DNA of 45,580 nt from Ectocarpus siliculosus (taxonomy: Eukaryota; Sar; Phaeophyceae; Ectocarpales; Ectocarpaceae). The stretch spans positions 623,529 through 669,108 of the forward strand of contig FN649727.1 in the NCBI GenBank assembly GCA_000310025.1, given 5' to 3'. The notes below the pieces were generated by a model. The model saw nothing but the letters and a program-made list of their open reading frames with translations, searched no databases and had not been told where the DNA came from. The position numbers and the translations under genes were made by a program. Position 1 is the first letter of the stretch. Each line of letters opens with the position of its first letter. Below, one piece after another: positions 12,401-22,911 of this stretch.

Positions 12401-12436
12401 AACGGTCTCGTGCCACCTTCAATATATTCAGCTTGA
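9427..12436 (+). CDS. Divergent ARF/ARL-family small GTPase
   Basis: Four exons join in phase: 9427-9468, 10119-10359, 11597-11744, 12208-12436 (TGA), giving about 219 residues. Exon 1 encodes MGNSMRKEVQVILE, with Gly2 as a possible myristoylation site as in ARFs. Residues 15-22 are a P-loop (GRSGSGKS), then LKHGE and TPTPGIEGFYVE, the ARF switch I region. NKQD (G4) is at 122-125, SCSAK (G5) at 156-160, and GLKEGMDWLAKAV is the ARF C-terminal helix. The switch II motif WDxGGQ reads WEVQPS at 59-64, so the glycine pair and catalytic glutamine are missing. An approximately 45-residue basic, Gly-rich tail follows the fold. ARF proteins recruit effectors to membranes when GTP-bound. This one may not hydrolyse GTP normally, or may have a scaffold role (inference). 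No specific ARL subfamily could be assigned. Exon 1 is short but aligns gaplessly with ARF N-termini. Confidence 0.82.
10707..10742 (+). repeat. Four tandem copies of a 9-bp unit in GTPase intron 2
   Basis: CTTCGCAGG is repeated four times exactly in the 1.2 kb intron between 10359 and 11597. Each unit contains CAG|G, so it resembles a row of splice acceptors without a strong pyrimidine tract. Confidence 0.95.
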
Positions 12437-13612
12437 TTCAAATTCGAGCGGTTTTCTTTGAACGGCCGAGCTGCTATAATACTGCTCCCCCCGCAGAGAA
12501 CAAAGAGAAACCTGGTACAGTACAACTTTGAGTCACAATATTTTTTTGAACGAGCTCTGAGGCTCTTATACAGAGCAGAGTAAAAGAGGCCCTGTATATG
12601 TATTAAGAATTGTTTACGATATTTATTTACCACACACCGTACAAGTAGCGTGTCCGAATTCCCTTGGCTGTAGGCTTGGGGCGTGTATTGCGTGATTGCA
12701 CGCAGGCCCTCGTGCCCGCTGGCTTTCGAGACCGAGCTTGGGGTTGTTTTTATACTCAGTTACGTACGTTTTGCTTGGCAGGCAAGAGTCGGCCGTGGAG
12801 ATTGTGGTAAGCACTTTGGGCAGACATTCCTGCTCCGGAGAGACCTCCTGTTTCCCACGAGAAACCCGCCCGGTAGGCTATTAGTCGCACCGTTACTTTG
12901 AGAGGGACGTTTCCGCGCCATGAGACTGAAATTTTGTTTGGTGGCTTAGCGTCCTGATGTCTTGACTGCTGTAGAGAAATACTACAGAAATTGCGAGGAG
13001 ATGTCCACACCACAGTCCAGGGAAAGTCAAGTCTTCTTCGGGGTGCATGTCACATGCTGGCAGGTCTTGAGTGCCGTGCAACATGCTTTGCGTCTATTAC
13101 ACGCGGTATGATGTGGAAGTTAAACCGTTTTTGTGGGCGATATACGTAGACGCCGCCAAGGCGTGCTCGTCAGAAAAATTACGCCACCCACCGCATATTG
13201 ATGTTTCGGAATCGATTAGTATTTTTTTTTCTCGCGGACTGAAGGAGTCCTTGTAAGCAGCAAGCAGTCTTGGTGTCGTGGAAGACGAACAGCATGACGT
13301 CACCGGCTACGGTACAGGTACGCAAACAATCAAAGCAACGATTACCCTATCTCGCTTGTAGCAACACCAACACGGTGTTCGCCAGCTACCGTTACAAACA
13401 AGCTCGTCCAGGGAGGGCATCTCGACTCTTCGTCTCCGTCTCCACCCCGCGACTGACGTCACCACACCACCTCTCTCCGAACCCCCCCCCCCCCACAACG
13501 GCGAGCAGCCGCCGCCGCCCGAGCACCGGGACGGGGGCCGACCTGTCGCCCGCGCCCGCGCCGGCGGCGAGACCACCGGAACACACGACGAAGGCGGGAC
13601 AACACAGGCGCC
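12437..13612. other. Non-coding or unresolved region left of assembly gap
   Basis: This holds the 3' UTR and downstream sequence of the GTPase gene and then about 1 kb without a recognisable gene. Several short frames on both strands (for example minus 13303-13097) have no conserved motif and no supporting splice structure. A C-rich tract appears near 13482-13494 shortly before the gap. Confidence 0.5.
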
Positions 13613-13735
13613 NNNNNNNNNNNNNNNNNNNNNNNNNNNNNNNNNNNNNNNNNNNNNNNNNNNNNNNNNNNNNNNNNNNNNNNNNNNNNNNNNNNNNNNN
13701 NNNNNNNNNNNNCCCCCCCCCCCCCCCCCCCCCCC
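13613..13735. other. Assembly gap of 100 N followed by 23-base poly-C
   Basis: Exactly 100 N are followed by a run of 23 C. The round size suggests an arbitrary or unknown-size gap, probably caused by the homopolymer. Frames drawn across it are not reliable. Confidence 0.97.
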
Positions 13736-13964
13736 GAAAACCGCAAGAAAACAAATTACAAACGGGAAAAAATTTAATGTCCACAGCCGAGCTGGCAAGG
13801 CACAAAGCGAAGCCGCAGCATAACACCCGAACAACCCACACAAAGGTAATGAGACGGAACACTCGATTTTTCCCGCGGGACGAGACGCGCTCATGAAAAT
13901 CGAGCACAATCACGACGACCTACGGACAGGCAGGCTCCTTTCGAATCGAACAAAAATTGAATGG

Positions 13965-14071
13965 TATACAAGCATGCTTGGGGGGCTGCACGCATACGCA
14001 TGCTTCAGCAATGAGTCAAGAAAGATATACAAGCATGCTTGGGGAGCTGCACATAGAAGATGCCTCAGCAA
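13965..14071 (+). repeat. Imperfect tandem duplication of about 61 bp
   Basis: TATACAAGCATGCTTGGGG starts both copies, at 13965 and 14026. Each continues with a GCTGCAC..GC.TCAGCAA block. The second copy has diverged in its middle. No gene function is apparent. Confidence 0.85.
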
Positions 14072-14352
14072 ACAAGAACTCATCCACCCTGCAATATTCT
14101 GTCCCTAAATGACCGCATCGACAAAAACAAGGCGCGTCATAGGCGCGGCCGAACGCACACCACACACACAACGCGACGGAGGTTGACGAGGGGAACTGCT
14201 GTGTGCGCCATCCCAACCCGTTTCTGGTTTCCTCTTTGATATGCATGCAGCGCGTCCGCGTCCGCGATACTGTCGCTTAGAAAGACCGCTCTTGCCAATG
14301 CTGCTATTGCACCTATCCCATCATTGCCTGCTGCACGGTGGCGACAACGTAC

Positions 14353-14797
14353 CTTCAGCGAGTCTGTCAAATGCATATGTATCAACTCTACGGCGTCTAT
14401 CGCGCCTTTGTGGCCATCCCCTATCGTTTGGAGCCTCCTCCTCCTCCTCCTCCTCCTCCTCCTCCTCCTCCTCCTCCCCCGTAAGGCCCCTCAACGTCAC
14501 CATCGTCGTCCTTACTGACGGTCTCGTACTCGTCTTGCTCCTCGAGGGCTTTCTTCTTTAGCGCCAGCCGCTCCAGTCGCTCGTGTTCATCCTGCCCCCG
14601 CAATCACCCCCCAAAACCAAGTAAACGTTTGATCGGCAGGGGTCAAAGGTGGTGTTGGAGGAGGGGAGATGATGGTCGGACGATTGTTTACGGAATGCCG
14701 GGGGGGGTGCAAAGTACTACGCATCGAACCTGTCGGTGATACCAGAGGGGACGGACGCATCGATGAGCTCGATACCCTGTTTTTTCTTGGGCGGCAT
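14353..14797 (-). CDS. Orphan minus-strand exons; possible panB C-terminal extension or separate small gene
   Basis: Three coding-like pieces are seen. 14797-14730 starts MPPKKKQGIELIDASVPSG and has a donor in phase 2. 14591-14516 encodes DEHERLERLALKKKALEEQ and DEYETV, likely coiled coil. 14420-14353 encodes DGHKGAIDAVELIHMHLTDSLK in two overlapping stretches and ends at an AAG|GTACGT donor. The last two join perfectly in phase 1 across a 95-base intron filled by a GGA repeat. The MPPKKK exon does not join in phase to the DEHE exon. The panB exon ending at 15015 (phase 0) could join either to DEHE or to the GIELID segment, which then stops at TAG. No family is recognised. Further exons may lie downstream or in the gap. 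Confidence 0.35.
14434..14478. repeat. (CCT)n microsatellite within a short intron
   Basis: About fourteen CCT units occupy roughly half of the 95-base intron between 14420 and 14516. On the gene's sense strand this is a GGA tract, next to the acceptor side. Confidence 0.9.
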
Positions 14798-15014
14798 CGC
14801 CACGGGGTTGAGCAAAAACACGGAAGCGCATCAGGTGCTCGTCGATGACGCAAAAATCACCAAAAGGCCACAACACCAAGTGCACTCGCGGACCGACGTC
14901 GACATCCTCGCTCTAGCGGCATATGCCCTTGTAGCCTACCCAAGCGTGCAACATTTGGGAATTCCCCTTGTGTAGCACAAGAGATGACTTAAAAAAATCG
15001 TCGAGTTGGCCTAC

Positions 15015-18000
15015 CTTCGCGAGGAGCCGCTTGAACTGCTGCTCTTCTCCAGCCGGCATCTTGTACGGGCTGTGCTCCTCTTGCGGGAAGACGCCACCCT
15101 CCACCTCCCGCCGGAAGTTTTCAAGCCCTCGGCGCACCTGACAACAGCAGCAGCAACGGCGAGGGTCACGGGCAACAAGCGCTTGAGCAGCTACGGTGGG
15201 TTCTCGCTGATTGTTGCAAGAGTTCGAGAGTTGGGCGAGGGCTAGCGAGAAAGTGTGTCGAGCTCGCCGCATTTTGGTCTGCTTTCCAAGGAAATTGGCG
15301 TACGGGAGCAAGACTGACTCCGCTTACTGGTGGTTGTGGCTCGAAATGTTTTCCCGTGGGTCTTCCACCGTTGCCGATTCAAAGACAGGATAACAATTCA
15401 CATCGAGCCCACGCTGGTGATGTACTTACTGAGAGAGACACTTTCCAACATCATCTCGTTGTTACCCCAATCCGTTTAGGATTGGTTTCAGCTACGGAAA
15501 AAAAAAAACGTATATGGAATTTTGACCGGGAAAAAAGTGACCGGAGAAAATTGACCGGGGCCGATTACTCTCGGCTCGCGAAAGCTACGAGCATGAGATC
15601 GCGGCGGTGCCTTCGCGAGACCTACCCCTCGAGGGCCCTGTCGAAGGAATTTCAATCGAAGCGACACTATCGCCAAACCCAATCATTTTATCTGGCTCCA
15701 AATCCCTTTAACTTGTTTGTACTGTGGACACATGGTTTGCTCTGCTTCTCCGCGGCTGAATTCTTTGAGCTCAACAACGCCACAAAACCGCCACGACGAC
15801 GACGTTCGGGGCCATGCCTGCCCACACTCCAGCCCTCGCCAGCACGGCGAGCGTTTCAACTCGCGTCGCACGCAGCGCAGAGAAAAAGTACAATACCCCC
15901 CCCCAAATCAGAGGCGCTGAGGCGCCTCTTGGGCAACCCCTTGCATTTTTTCGCCACGGCGCAATACTCCACACCCGAGCAAGATGCAGCAGCCCCATGC
16001 TGGCCGCGGCTCGATGCGCTAGGACAAGATAGGCGTGCTGCGCAAGTCTCGGCAGGGACGGTGGCGAGGGGAGCGAACAAGGCAATGAACACCGTTTCGG
16101 CTGATTTGCGGGTCGAGTTGCCCGGCGCCGCCCAGCACACGAAATTTTTGCCGCATCGATAACTCCGCATCCTGCTCGCGAAAGTCCACGAAACTCGGAC
16201 AGCCAACGCAAACAAACACTGTCCGCACGTACATGTGTGTGCCAATTTACAACGCCATCAGACCTGCGCGCCGCCCGTGACAGCATGTCGTCATCCCTAC
16301 GCTGACCTCTCACGGCACAAAACAATCACCCTGCAAGAATTCGCAATTTCTCAGCACATACTCGTCACCTCGACAAAAATCTTACATCTATGTGGAGCTA
16401 GAACTACACTGCGTTCGATGCTCACCCCTTGGTACACCCCGTAGCTCGGATTGCGACGTACAAGCAAGGTTTGTGCTAAGGGGAGACGCAAAATACAACG
16501 CATGGACCACGGGGGTACACATTTCCCGTCACATGCCCCCTTCGGCCCCGTGCTGCTGATCCATCTGCTGCAACCCTGCATAGCTCCATCGCAAAACGCT
16601 GCAACGGGCCTCTCGGCATCATTTCGCTGCCAATTTGCAAAGTAAGCATCTCCCGACAACGAGCATCGAAAAGGGCTGCCTACGCATCTCTTCAAGCGGG
16701 GCAGTTGATGCTTGTAGCCGACGAAACCATATGCATGCGCCACACTCAGGCTTGTCAAGGTTTGTCATTAGAAAAAATTAGACGTATTTTGGGAAAGGCA
16801 ATTGTTATTTATAATAGAATGGATCGTCATGTAATTCCATTGATTTTAAAAGCTAAAATTTAAAGTTTAAATATTGCTTTTATTCACCCTATTACCTACT
16901 TTGGACACCCGATGACCAAGCTTGATTTTTGATTTTGGTGACTTTCTCTCTTCGCTTCCCTTTTTTCCCGCCGCATTTCACCCGCCAGAGGCATTATTTC
17001 TAACCCTTCTGCCCACCTCTTTCGCGAAACGCTGCAACTACCGTTGCACCCCCATTCCGCTGCCTGTCGGGCATGTAAGCAGCTCCCGAAAACGAGCATT
17101 GAAAGGTCGACCTGTGCATGCCCGCATCTTTGGCTATCGACGACTGTGGCGGTCAAAACCTGTGTTTCAAATGTACCTGCCAGCAGCCCTCTTTTTTGCC
17201 TCCTATCTCTCTGCAACTGTTTTTTTCACTTCAACCGCCCCTACGGAGGGGCAAGTCATGCCCATGGCGTCACCCTCCCACAAGCAATCATCTTATCTTG
17301 TGATGCAGCAGTGGTCCCTGTATCTAATTCTTGCGTCGAGAGTCGGCCGTGCTTTATACAGCTCTAGCGTACCTGTGTGTGTCACACTCCTTACTTTCGT
17401 TGCGTGTCGGGCATGTATGTAGTCTCCAATTGACTGTACTCTGTTCTCAAGTAATTGTATGCATATGTAGCAAGCACACCGCAGTTTTTTTTGGTCTCTC
17501 TGCCGTCGATGAACCCCTCCAAAAAATCAAAATTTCAAATTTAAATCCATGGCATTCTTCTCGACATGATGGCCGCTCGCCCTTGTGCTGATGCATGCAC
17601 GCATGCCCTCGACTGCCGGTGTACTATATATGGCAGTACTACTGTACTCACTACTACTACTGTGCTGTACTGTATGTATGTACTGCTGCTGGACATCACC
17701 TACATACATGTATGTACGTATCACCTTTTTGCAGGGCTGGCTGTCCTCGTTAACGGTTTTCATGTCGGAAGAAACCACTGTAAAACCACGGTACAACACA
17801 GTAGTATTTGGGCGGTAACTGGCCACCACGCACGGTAAATTCCGTACGCGGTAACTCGTCACCACGGTAGGTAATAATGTTATTGTACGGCAACCAGCCA
17901 CCACGGTAATGCACAGGAATGTCCATGTGTTTACGGTAACTGGTCACCACGGTAATTTATTGTATGGAAAACAGTCCCCACAGTCAGTCACAGTATAGTA

Positions 18001-21000
18001 GTAGTGCACAGAAAAATATGCTTTCTTTGTTACCGTAACTGGTCACCACGCACGGTATAGGAACTTGTTTGCACAGTCAACCACACCACAAACGGTGGGA
18101 TTATTCAACGGTTCAACAAACAATGCAACTAACTGTGGTGTTTCTGTGCGGCTGTAGATGAGATTGTGTTGCTCTTACGGTAACAACATACTCCGCGGTA
18201 TCTCGAGAGCACGGGAATTCCGATTTTTCCGCGGTAATTTTTTGTACGGTAATAGGGCACTTCAATTTGTCAGGCGTTGACGGTAAAATCAATTTATCAC
18301 GGAAGAAACGATTTGGATGGGAAAACGGTAATTCTCATTCTTCACGGGATCGCCGGAAACTGTGCTTACCGTGGTTTTACTGCGTGCGGTAAAATTACCG
18401 CGGAGAAATGAACGAGGACAGCCCTGCCTTTTTGTCATCCACAACCACCAGACAGGCGCTAATCAGCCCACAAGAACAAGGGAGGCTATAATAGCACACT
18501 ACTGGCGTACGTAGTAGGCATACTGCACATTCATCCGCTGTGTGACATGATGTACAATAATATTATGTAATTAATTTGTAGAACAAGAGAGAGGACCCCG
18601 CGACAGAGAAAGAGACACCCTCGCTCCCGTTAGGATTTATTTTACGTCGTTTCGTCACACCGTCGCGCACGAAGTCCAATCAACCCGTTCAAAGGAAGGA
18701 TCAATGGAAAGCGGACCACGGATGGGAGGCAGCCCTGCAAGAGCAGGGCAATTTTATTTAGTTATAATTTAGTCACTAGCACGACAAGCATTCACCCCTG
18801 CCCTCTAGCCTCTAGCAGTTACTCTTCGACACGGCTGCTCCTTTCCGAACCGTCTCTTTCTCCCCCCCCGAATGGTCTTCGACGAAACCGCACCTCTTCG
18901 CCAACGCTGGCGTAGTTCTTGCAGAATCGAGGGACGAACTGGGCGTGGTGCGGGTGCTGGAGCATCCCAAGCATGTCATGGTAAACTAGAACCTGTTTGG
19001 TCAAAAACGTACGTTTTATCGAATGGATGAGTGCGGGAGAGAATAAGGGCCTGCTGCTGCTGCTGCTGCTGCTGCTGTGCACGCTCTCTGCGTTTGAACG
19101 AAAAAAAAAATGTTGTTTCTAGCTGCTGCTGCAACCCTCTGCCTCACGCTGCTTCTACATAGCGACCATTGTAAATGGACGTGATGATCCAGCTTGTCAA
19201 CCTTTCCCGGACACGCTTTGCTGCTACTGGTGTTGCTTGCTATAATACTATCGATCCTGCTGCTGCGTAGGGGGCGTACGACCGGCTTCGACGCCAAAAT
19301 GTCATCCCCGCAAAGCACTTCATCACAATCAAGCTAGCGGACCACCCACTACGTCAAATTACCACCACCACCTACAACCACCAATGAAAAAAAAACATCA
19401 CCTGGCCACTGGTGCAAGGCCCGGCACCGATCCCGATCGTCGGGATTTCCAGCGCCTCCGTGACGGCCTTCGCCACAGGGGACGGAACGCACTCCACCAC
19501 CACCGCAAAGGCGCCGGCCTCCTGCACTGCCAAGGCGTCGTCCACGACCTGCCTCGCCTTGACCGCCGTTCTCCCCTGCGCACGGAACCCTCCCAAGACG
19601 CTTTTTTAGGGTCACGAAAACAAAAAAAAGGACGAGAAGAAAGGTTGGGGGGGGAGGAGTCGTGTCGCCGTATTGCATGCATGGACGCGGTATGCGCGTG
19701 CTGCATGCATGCACTTGAGTGGGTGCTGCGACTGTTCGTAGCCACAAGAGCGCGCCCGCGGGCGAACGGTGAGATGACGTCATGTACGGTTTCGCCACCC
19801 CGTGGTGGGTGAGTCTCGGATCACCGACGAAGAAAGGACGAGGACACTGGAAACATGATTAAAACAAAATTTGAAGAAAACATATTTCACCGACGTTTAG
19901 TACATTCTTTCAAGAACGTTCAAGGGTAACGGTGCAAGCATCACGACACCACAGCACAGCGCACCGCCTGATGTATGTATCAGCAAAGAGGGCGACACTT
20001 TTTGTTCGATTATTTCACGCTCTCCTCCCTCACCTGATCGCCTGCGGCGTCAGTCCCACGTGTCCCATCACAGCGATCCCCCCGTCTACAACCTTTCGGA
20101 TGTGCTCGGCGCGGTTCTTTCCCCCCTCAAGCTTTACCGCGTCCACGTTGCCCTCCTGCTCGAGGGAAAGACATCGGACGCGGCCAGATGGGGCGGCAGC
20201 GACGTTAGGAGCAGGGAATCGCGATGGACCCGCGCTAGGGGGGCAGTGCGGATAGGGCAGCCGCTGCAGATCGTTCGGACGTCGCAGGCGACTCACTCAC
20301 AAATTTTAGAAATACCACGGACTGTATGCATTGTTGAGATCACAGCCAGTGTGCCGACACGCCACCAACGACCAAAAACAGACGGACCACGGTGCCGAAA
20401 TCGCTCATCACGGCCTGGTACGCTTGACAAAGCCGAAACTTGATGCTCGGTACCCGGACCACTTGGTTACCAGTGTACGCTGGTTCCGCCAAACAATGCG
20501 GGCATCCGCTGGACTATCACAAAACGGGTGCAAGTCTCTCGGAACATCTCTCACCTTGACAAACCGGATGGCCGTTCGTAGCGCCTCTTTCGGCGACACT
20601 TCGTAGCTGCCGAACGGCATGTCCGCGACCACCAGTGGCGTGCGCGCGCCCCTGCCCACTGCCTGCCGAAAGTCACACAAACAACCCGGACCGAAGACCA
20701 AAGCAAAATATGGACAAACAAACAAGCAGACCACAATTGTGGAATCTACCACGGTCGCCCCGGTGGTCTAGTGGTATCCTCGAAACCGCCATGTAGTCGT
20801 AAAGGTCGTGAGTTCGAATCCCCACGGGGTGAAATATTTACAAAAAATGCGGGTGAAAGCGAAATATAGCTGGAAAGCTCTCGTGAGTACCAAACTTCGA
20901 CGTTAGCATCGTTGACGAGGGAAAGGGACGGCTGGACCCTTCTCGCGATAAAAATAAAATCCAGCACGCACCGCGGGAGGAAGGTGGGGCATGAAAATAA

Positions 21001-22911
21001 ATAAAAAGAAGAAAAAACCCTGGTGTTTACCCCCTCCTGTTTGACCCTGGATGGTTGTAGCTGTACGAAAAAATACACTGAAAAGCGTGTAGGAATCTAC
21101 ATACACTGAAAAGTGTAGTGCACGTCTCACCACGCAAAAGGAGGGGACTGTCGCCATAATAAGACGAAAAAAAAACACACACACACACACACACTGTGGC
21201 TTGCGGTAAAAGACATCCACACGTCGTTGTGCAGTCTACCGTAAGGATGTGCGTCTTGGCGCGGATCGGCTACACCGCACAGGCCGGGGTCTCGTCTCAG
21301 AGGGTGCCAAAAAAAAAAAAGGGTTCGAAGGGATTCATTGGTAATCTTAGAGGTATAGTTCAGTTCGCACAGGGGTGTGCGGAGGCACCGATGCCTTCGG
21401 TGAGGTTGGGCGATCGATACTACGCGTGGTGTCCTCCAGTGTTGGTCGCGGGACACTACTGCTGTACCACGGGAGCTTGCATCATGAGCTCCACTGCTGT
21501 ACTCTCACACCGTGACGTTGGTCATGTGCAAGTGATGTGTTAATACTTGTATTTAGAACTTATTATTGTCGAAATAGGCAAAACGATATCCGCTCAATCA
21601 ACCAAAAACGCGTACGAACCACAAGAGACCAAACGACATCGTAGCCAACGTGTAGCCAGTGTGGTGTGTGCGTGAGCGTCCACCTGTGTGGCGGGGAATC
21701 TCAAGGTAATTCGCCACCTCAGGGCTTTATTTCGCCGCATTTCTTTCGCCGCGCGTGTTTGAGCTGCCGTGCTGCTGTGTTTGTGTTCGTTATGGTGTGA
21801 TCCTGGTGCTGCCCTACTGCGCACCAAGTGCTGCTGTGTGTCCGCTGTGGTGTGTTCAGGATCGCACACATTGGGGTCTTGGCACGGGGGTGCGCCTTGC
21901 GAAACACTCCACATCCCCGCTTTATGTATGTTCAGAATCGCACGCGTCGCACGGGATGTAGATTATATTTTCAGGACCAAACATTATTTTTACTTCTTGG
22001 GCAACCTTGTGCGAAAAAAATCTGAGACCGAACACGTTAAAAAAGACGACCGCACAGCAGTGTGCCAAGACGCGCACCCTTCACGGCACGTAACGAGGCC
22101 CTCATTGAGCACCTTACTTAGTCGAGCATTCGGCACTATTCAGAATAATATCACAAATTGAATGCTCCATCTGTGTCGCGCGATTCCACCGGTGCCGTTG
22201 GGGGCACCCAGCGTTTATCAACCGGCACTTACTGGGAGGGTAGGGCATGACGGTAGCTGTGACTGCTCTCTCTTAGACACAGCAGCAGCGCAGTGGCATG
22301 AGCCACAAGATCAACTCGTGCAGGATTGAGTAGAAGCGGCGTTGTTCAAAATTCAAATTTCATGAACCATCACAACCTTGGCACTTCTATCACACAGCCA
22401 GCCGCATGCATACGCAAGTGCGTCATTAAGACCAAACAGACGGTGGAGCACATTTACGGGCCACATTTACCTTGCAGTGATGCAGCATGTCCCCGACGGT
22501 GACGGGTTGCGTGGTGTCGTAGCCCAGCTCGACCATGCCCACAGAGTCTCCCACGAGCAAGATATCGATGCCAGCGCGACAGACGTGCACCGCGGACGGA
22601 TAGTCGTAGGCGGTCACCATCGTGACCTTCCTCTCTCCCCGACGGCGGATCTTGACGACGTCCATGACGTTCGTCTTCTTGCCAGTCGGGGGCGGGGTCG
22701 ATGTTGGCGTCTTTGATGATGACGCTGCCGTTGACGATGACGGTGGTAGACCTCCGGTTGTTGACGTTGAACACGATTCTATCCGACAGCTGCGGACGAC
22801 GCGGCTTGGACGGTTGCAATCACGGCGTAGCAGCTGGTGCAATTGCGGCCGGGCCAGACGGGCTTGCCGCAGTGGTCCTGCTAGGCAAGATGTAGCCATG
22901 CGCGATGCCAT
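15015..22911 (-). CDS. panB: Ketopantoate hydroxymethyltransferase (3-methyl-2-oxobutanoate hydroxymethyltransferase)
   Basis: Exons, all in phase: 22911-22471, 20662-20555, 20155-20034, 19600-19402, 18992-18894, 15137-15015. The enzyme transfers a hydroxymethyl group from methylenetetrahydrofolate to 2-oxoisovalerate, the first committed step to pantothenate and CoA. The start [12 protein letters not shown], in ACCATGG context, opens an Arg/Ser-rich leader of about 60 residues, probably mitochondrial. Catalytic residues fit: Asp122 (LLVGDSVGM) and Asp161 (ADMPFGSYE) as Mg ligands, Lys191 and Glu193 (DAVKLEGG), His215 (MGHVGLTPQ), Glu260 (VVVECVP). Most of their spacings equal those of the bacterial enzyme. 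TIGIGAGP and [11 protein letters not shown] follow, then [11 protein letters not shown]. Exon 6 gives [20 protein letters not shown], the usual C-terminal block. The 363 or so residues to 15015 cover the family length. The final exon is unresolved (see 14353-14797), or translation may run on to a stop at 14913-14915. Intron 5 is 3.76 kb and carries a transposon. Confidence 0.93.
16583..17130. repeat. Diverged direct repeats flanking an AT-rich island
   Basis: Two blocks, about 16590-16690 and 17025-17130, share an ordered series of words: AAACGCTGCAAC, then CGCTGCC, GTAAGCA.CTCCCGA, AACGAGCAT and GAAA. They are clearly related but diverged, in the same orientation, about 430 bases apart. The intervening segment contains the AT-rich island. 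A third partial copy may start near 17400 (TGTCGGGCATGTA). Confidence 0.55.
16758..16895 (+). other. AT-rich island with a short organelle-like reading frame
   Basis: Base composition drops abruptly from GC-rich to strongly AT-rich for about 140 bases inside panB intron 5. On the plus strand a frame of about 33 codons reads [19 protein letters not shown] and continues to a TAA at 16860-16862, almost entirely with A/T-ending codons. This codon use is unlike any nuclear exon here and resembles plastid or mitochondrial genes. I do not recognise the protein, so an inserted organelle fragment is inference. Confidence 0.4.
17724..17731. repeat. Left 8-bp target site duplication of the hAT element
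   Basis: CCTTTTTG directly precedes the CAGGGCTG terminus and is identical to 18427-18434. Confidence 0.88.
17732..18426. mobile_element. Non-autonomous hAT-type DNA transposon (MITE-like, 695 bp)
   Basis: The element begins CAGGGCTGGCTGTCCTCGTT and ends with the reverse complement of CAGGGCTGTCCTCGTT, so the terminal inverted repeats match apart from a 4-base insertion (GGCT or equivalent) on the left. It is flanked by identical 8-base sites, CCTTTTTG, at 17724-17731 and 18427-18434. An 8-bp target duplication and CAGGG termini are the hallmark of the hAT superfamily. The interior has many subterminal copies of CGGTAACTGGTCACCACGGTA and shorter CGGTAA words in both orientations, as hAT transposases need for binding. 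No transposase frame is present. It sits in panB intron 5, so it need not disturb the protein. Confidence 0.88.
18427..18434. repeat. Right 8-bp target site duplication of the hAT element
   Basis: CCTTTTTG directly follows the CAGCCCTG terminus and is identical to 17724-17731. The perfect match suggests a fairly recent insertion. Confidence 0.88.
19051..19077. repeat. (CTG)9 microsatellite
   Basis: Nine CTG units lie in the panB intron between exons 19600-19402 and 18992-18894, about 60 bases before the exon 5 acceptor on the sense strand (read there as CAG). Confidence 0.95.
20757..20831 (+). other. tRNA-like sequence (tRNA pseudogene or SINE head)
   Basis: A 75-base segment has an A-box-like TGGTCTAGTGG and a B-box-like AGTTCGAATCC at the right spacing. 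Its ends GCCCCG.. and ..CGGGGT pair as an acceptor stem. The 5' part resembles eukaryotic tRNA-Glu/Gly. The D-stem and T-stem do not pair properly, and no clear anticodon arm forms. I read it as a decayed tRNA or the head of a tRNA-derived SINE, in panB intron 1, antisense to the gene. A functional tRNA is unlikely. Confidence 0.45.

Noticed and set aside
14421-14603. Gly-rich read-through of the DEHERLERL exon to GSKR stop
   Set aside because: The Gly run is the GGA repeat in a 95-base intron; a donor at 14515 and acceptor at 14421 in matching phase explain it better.
15356-16162. 268-codon plus-strand open frame in panB intron 5
   Set aside because: No recognisable domain, biased composition, no splice support. 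Overlapping long frames on both strands suggest GC-driven chance.
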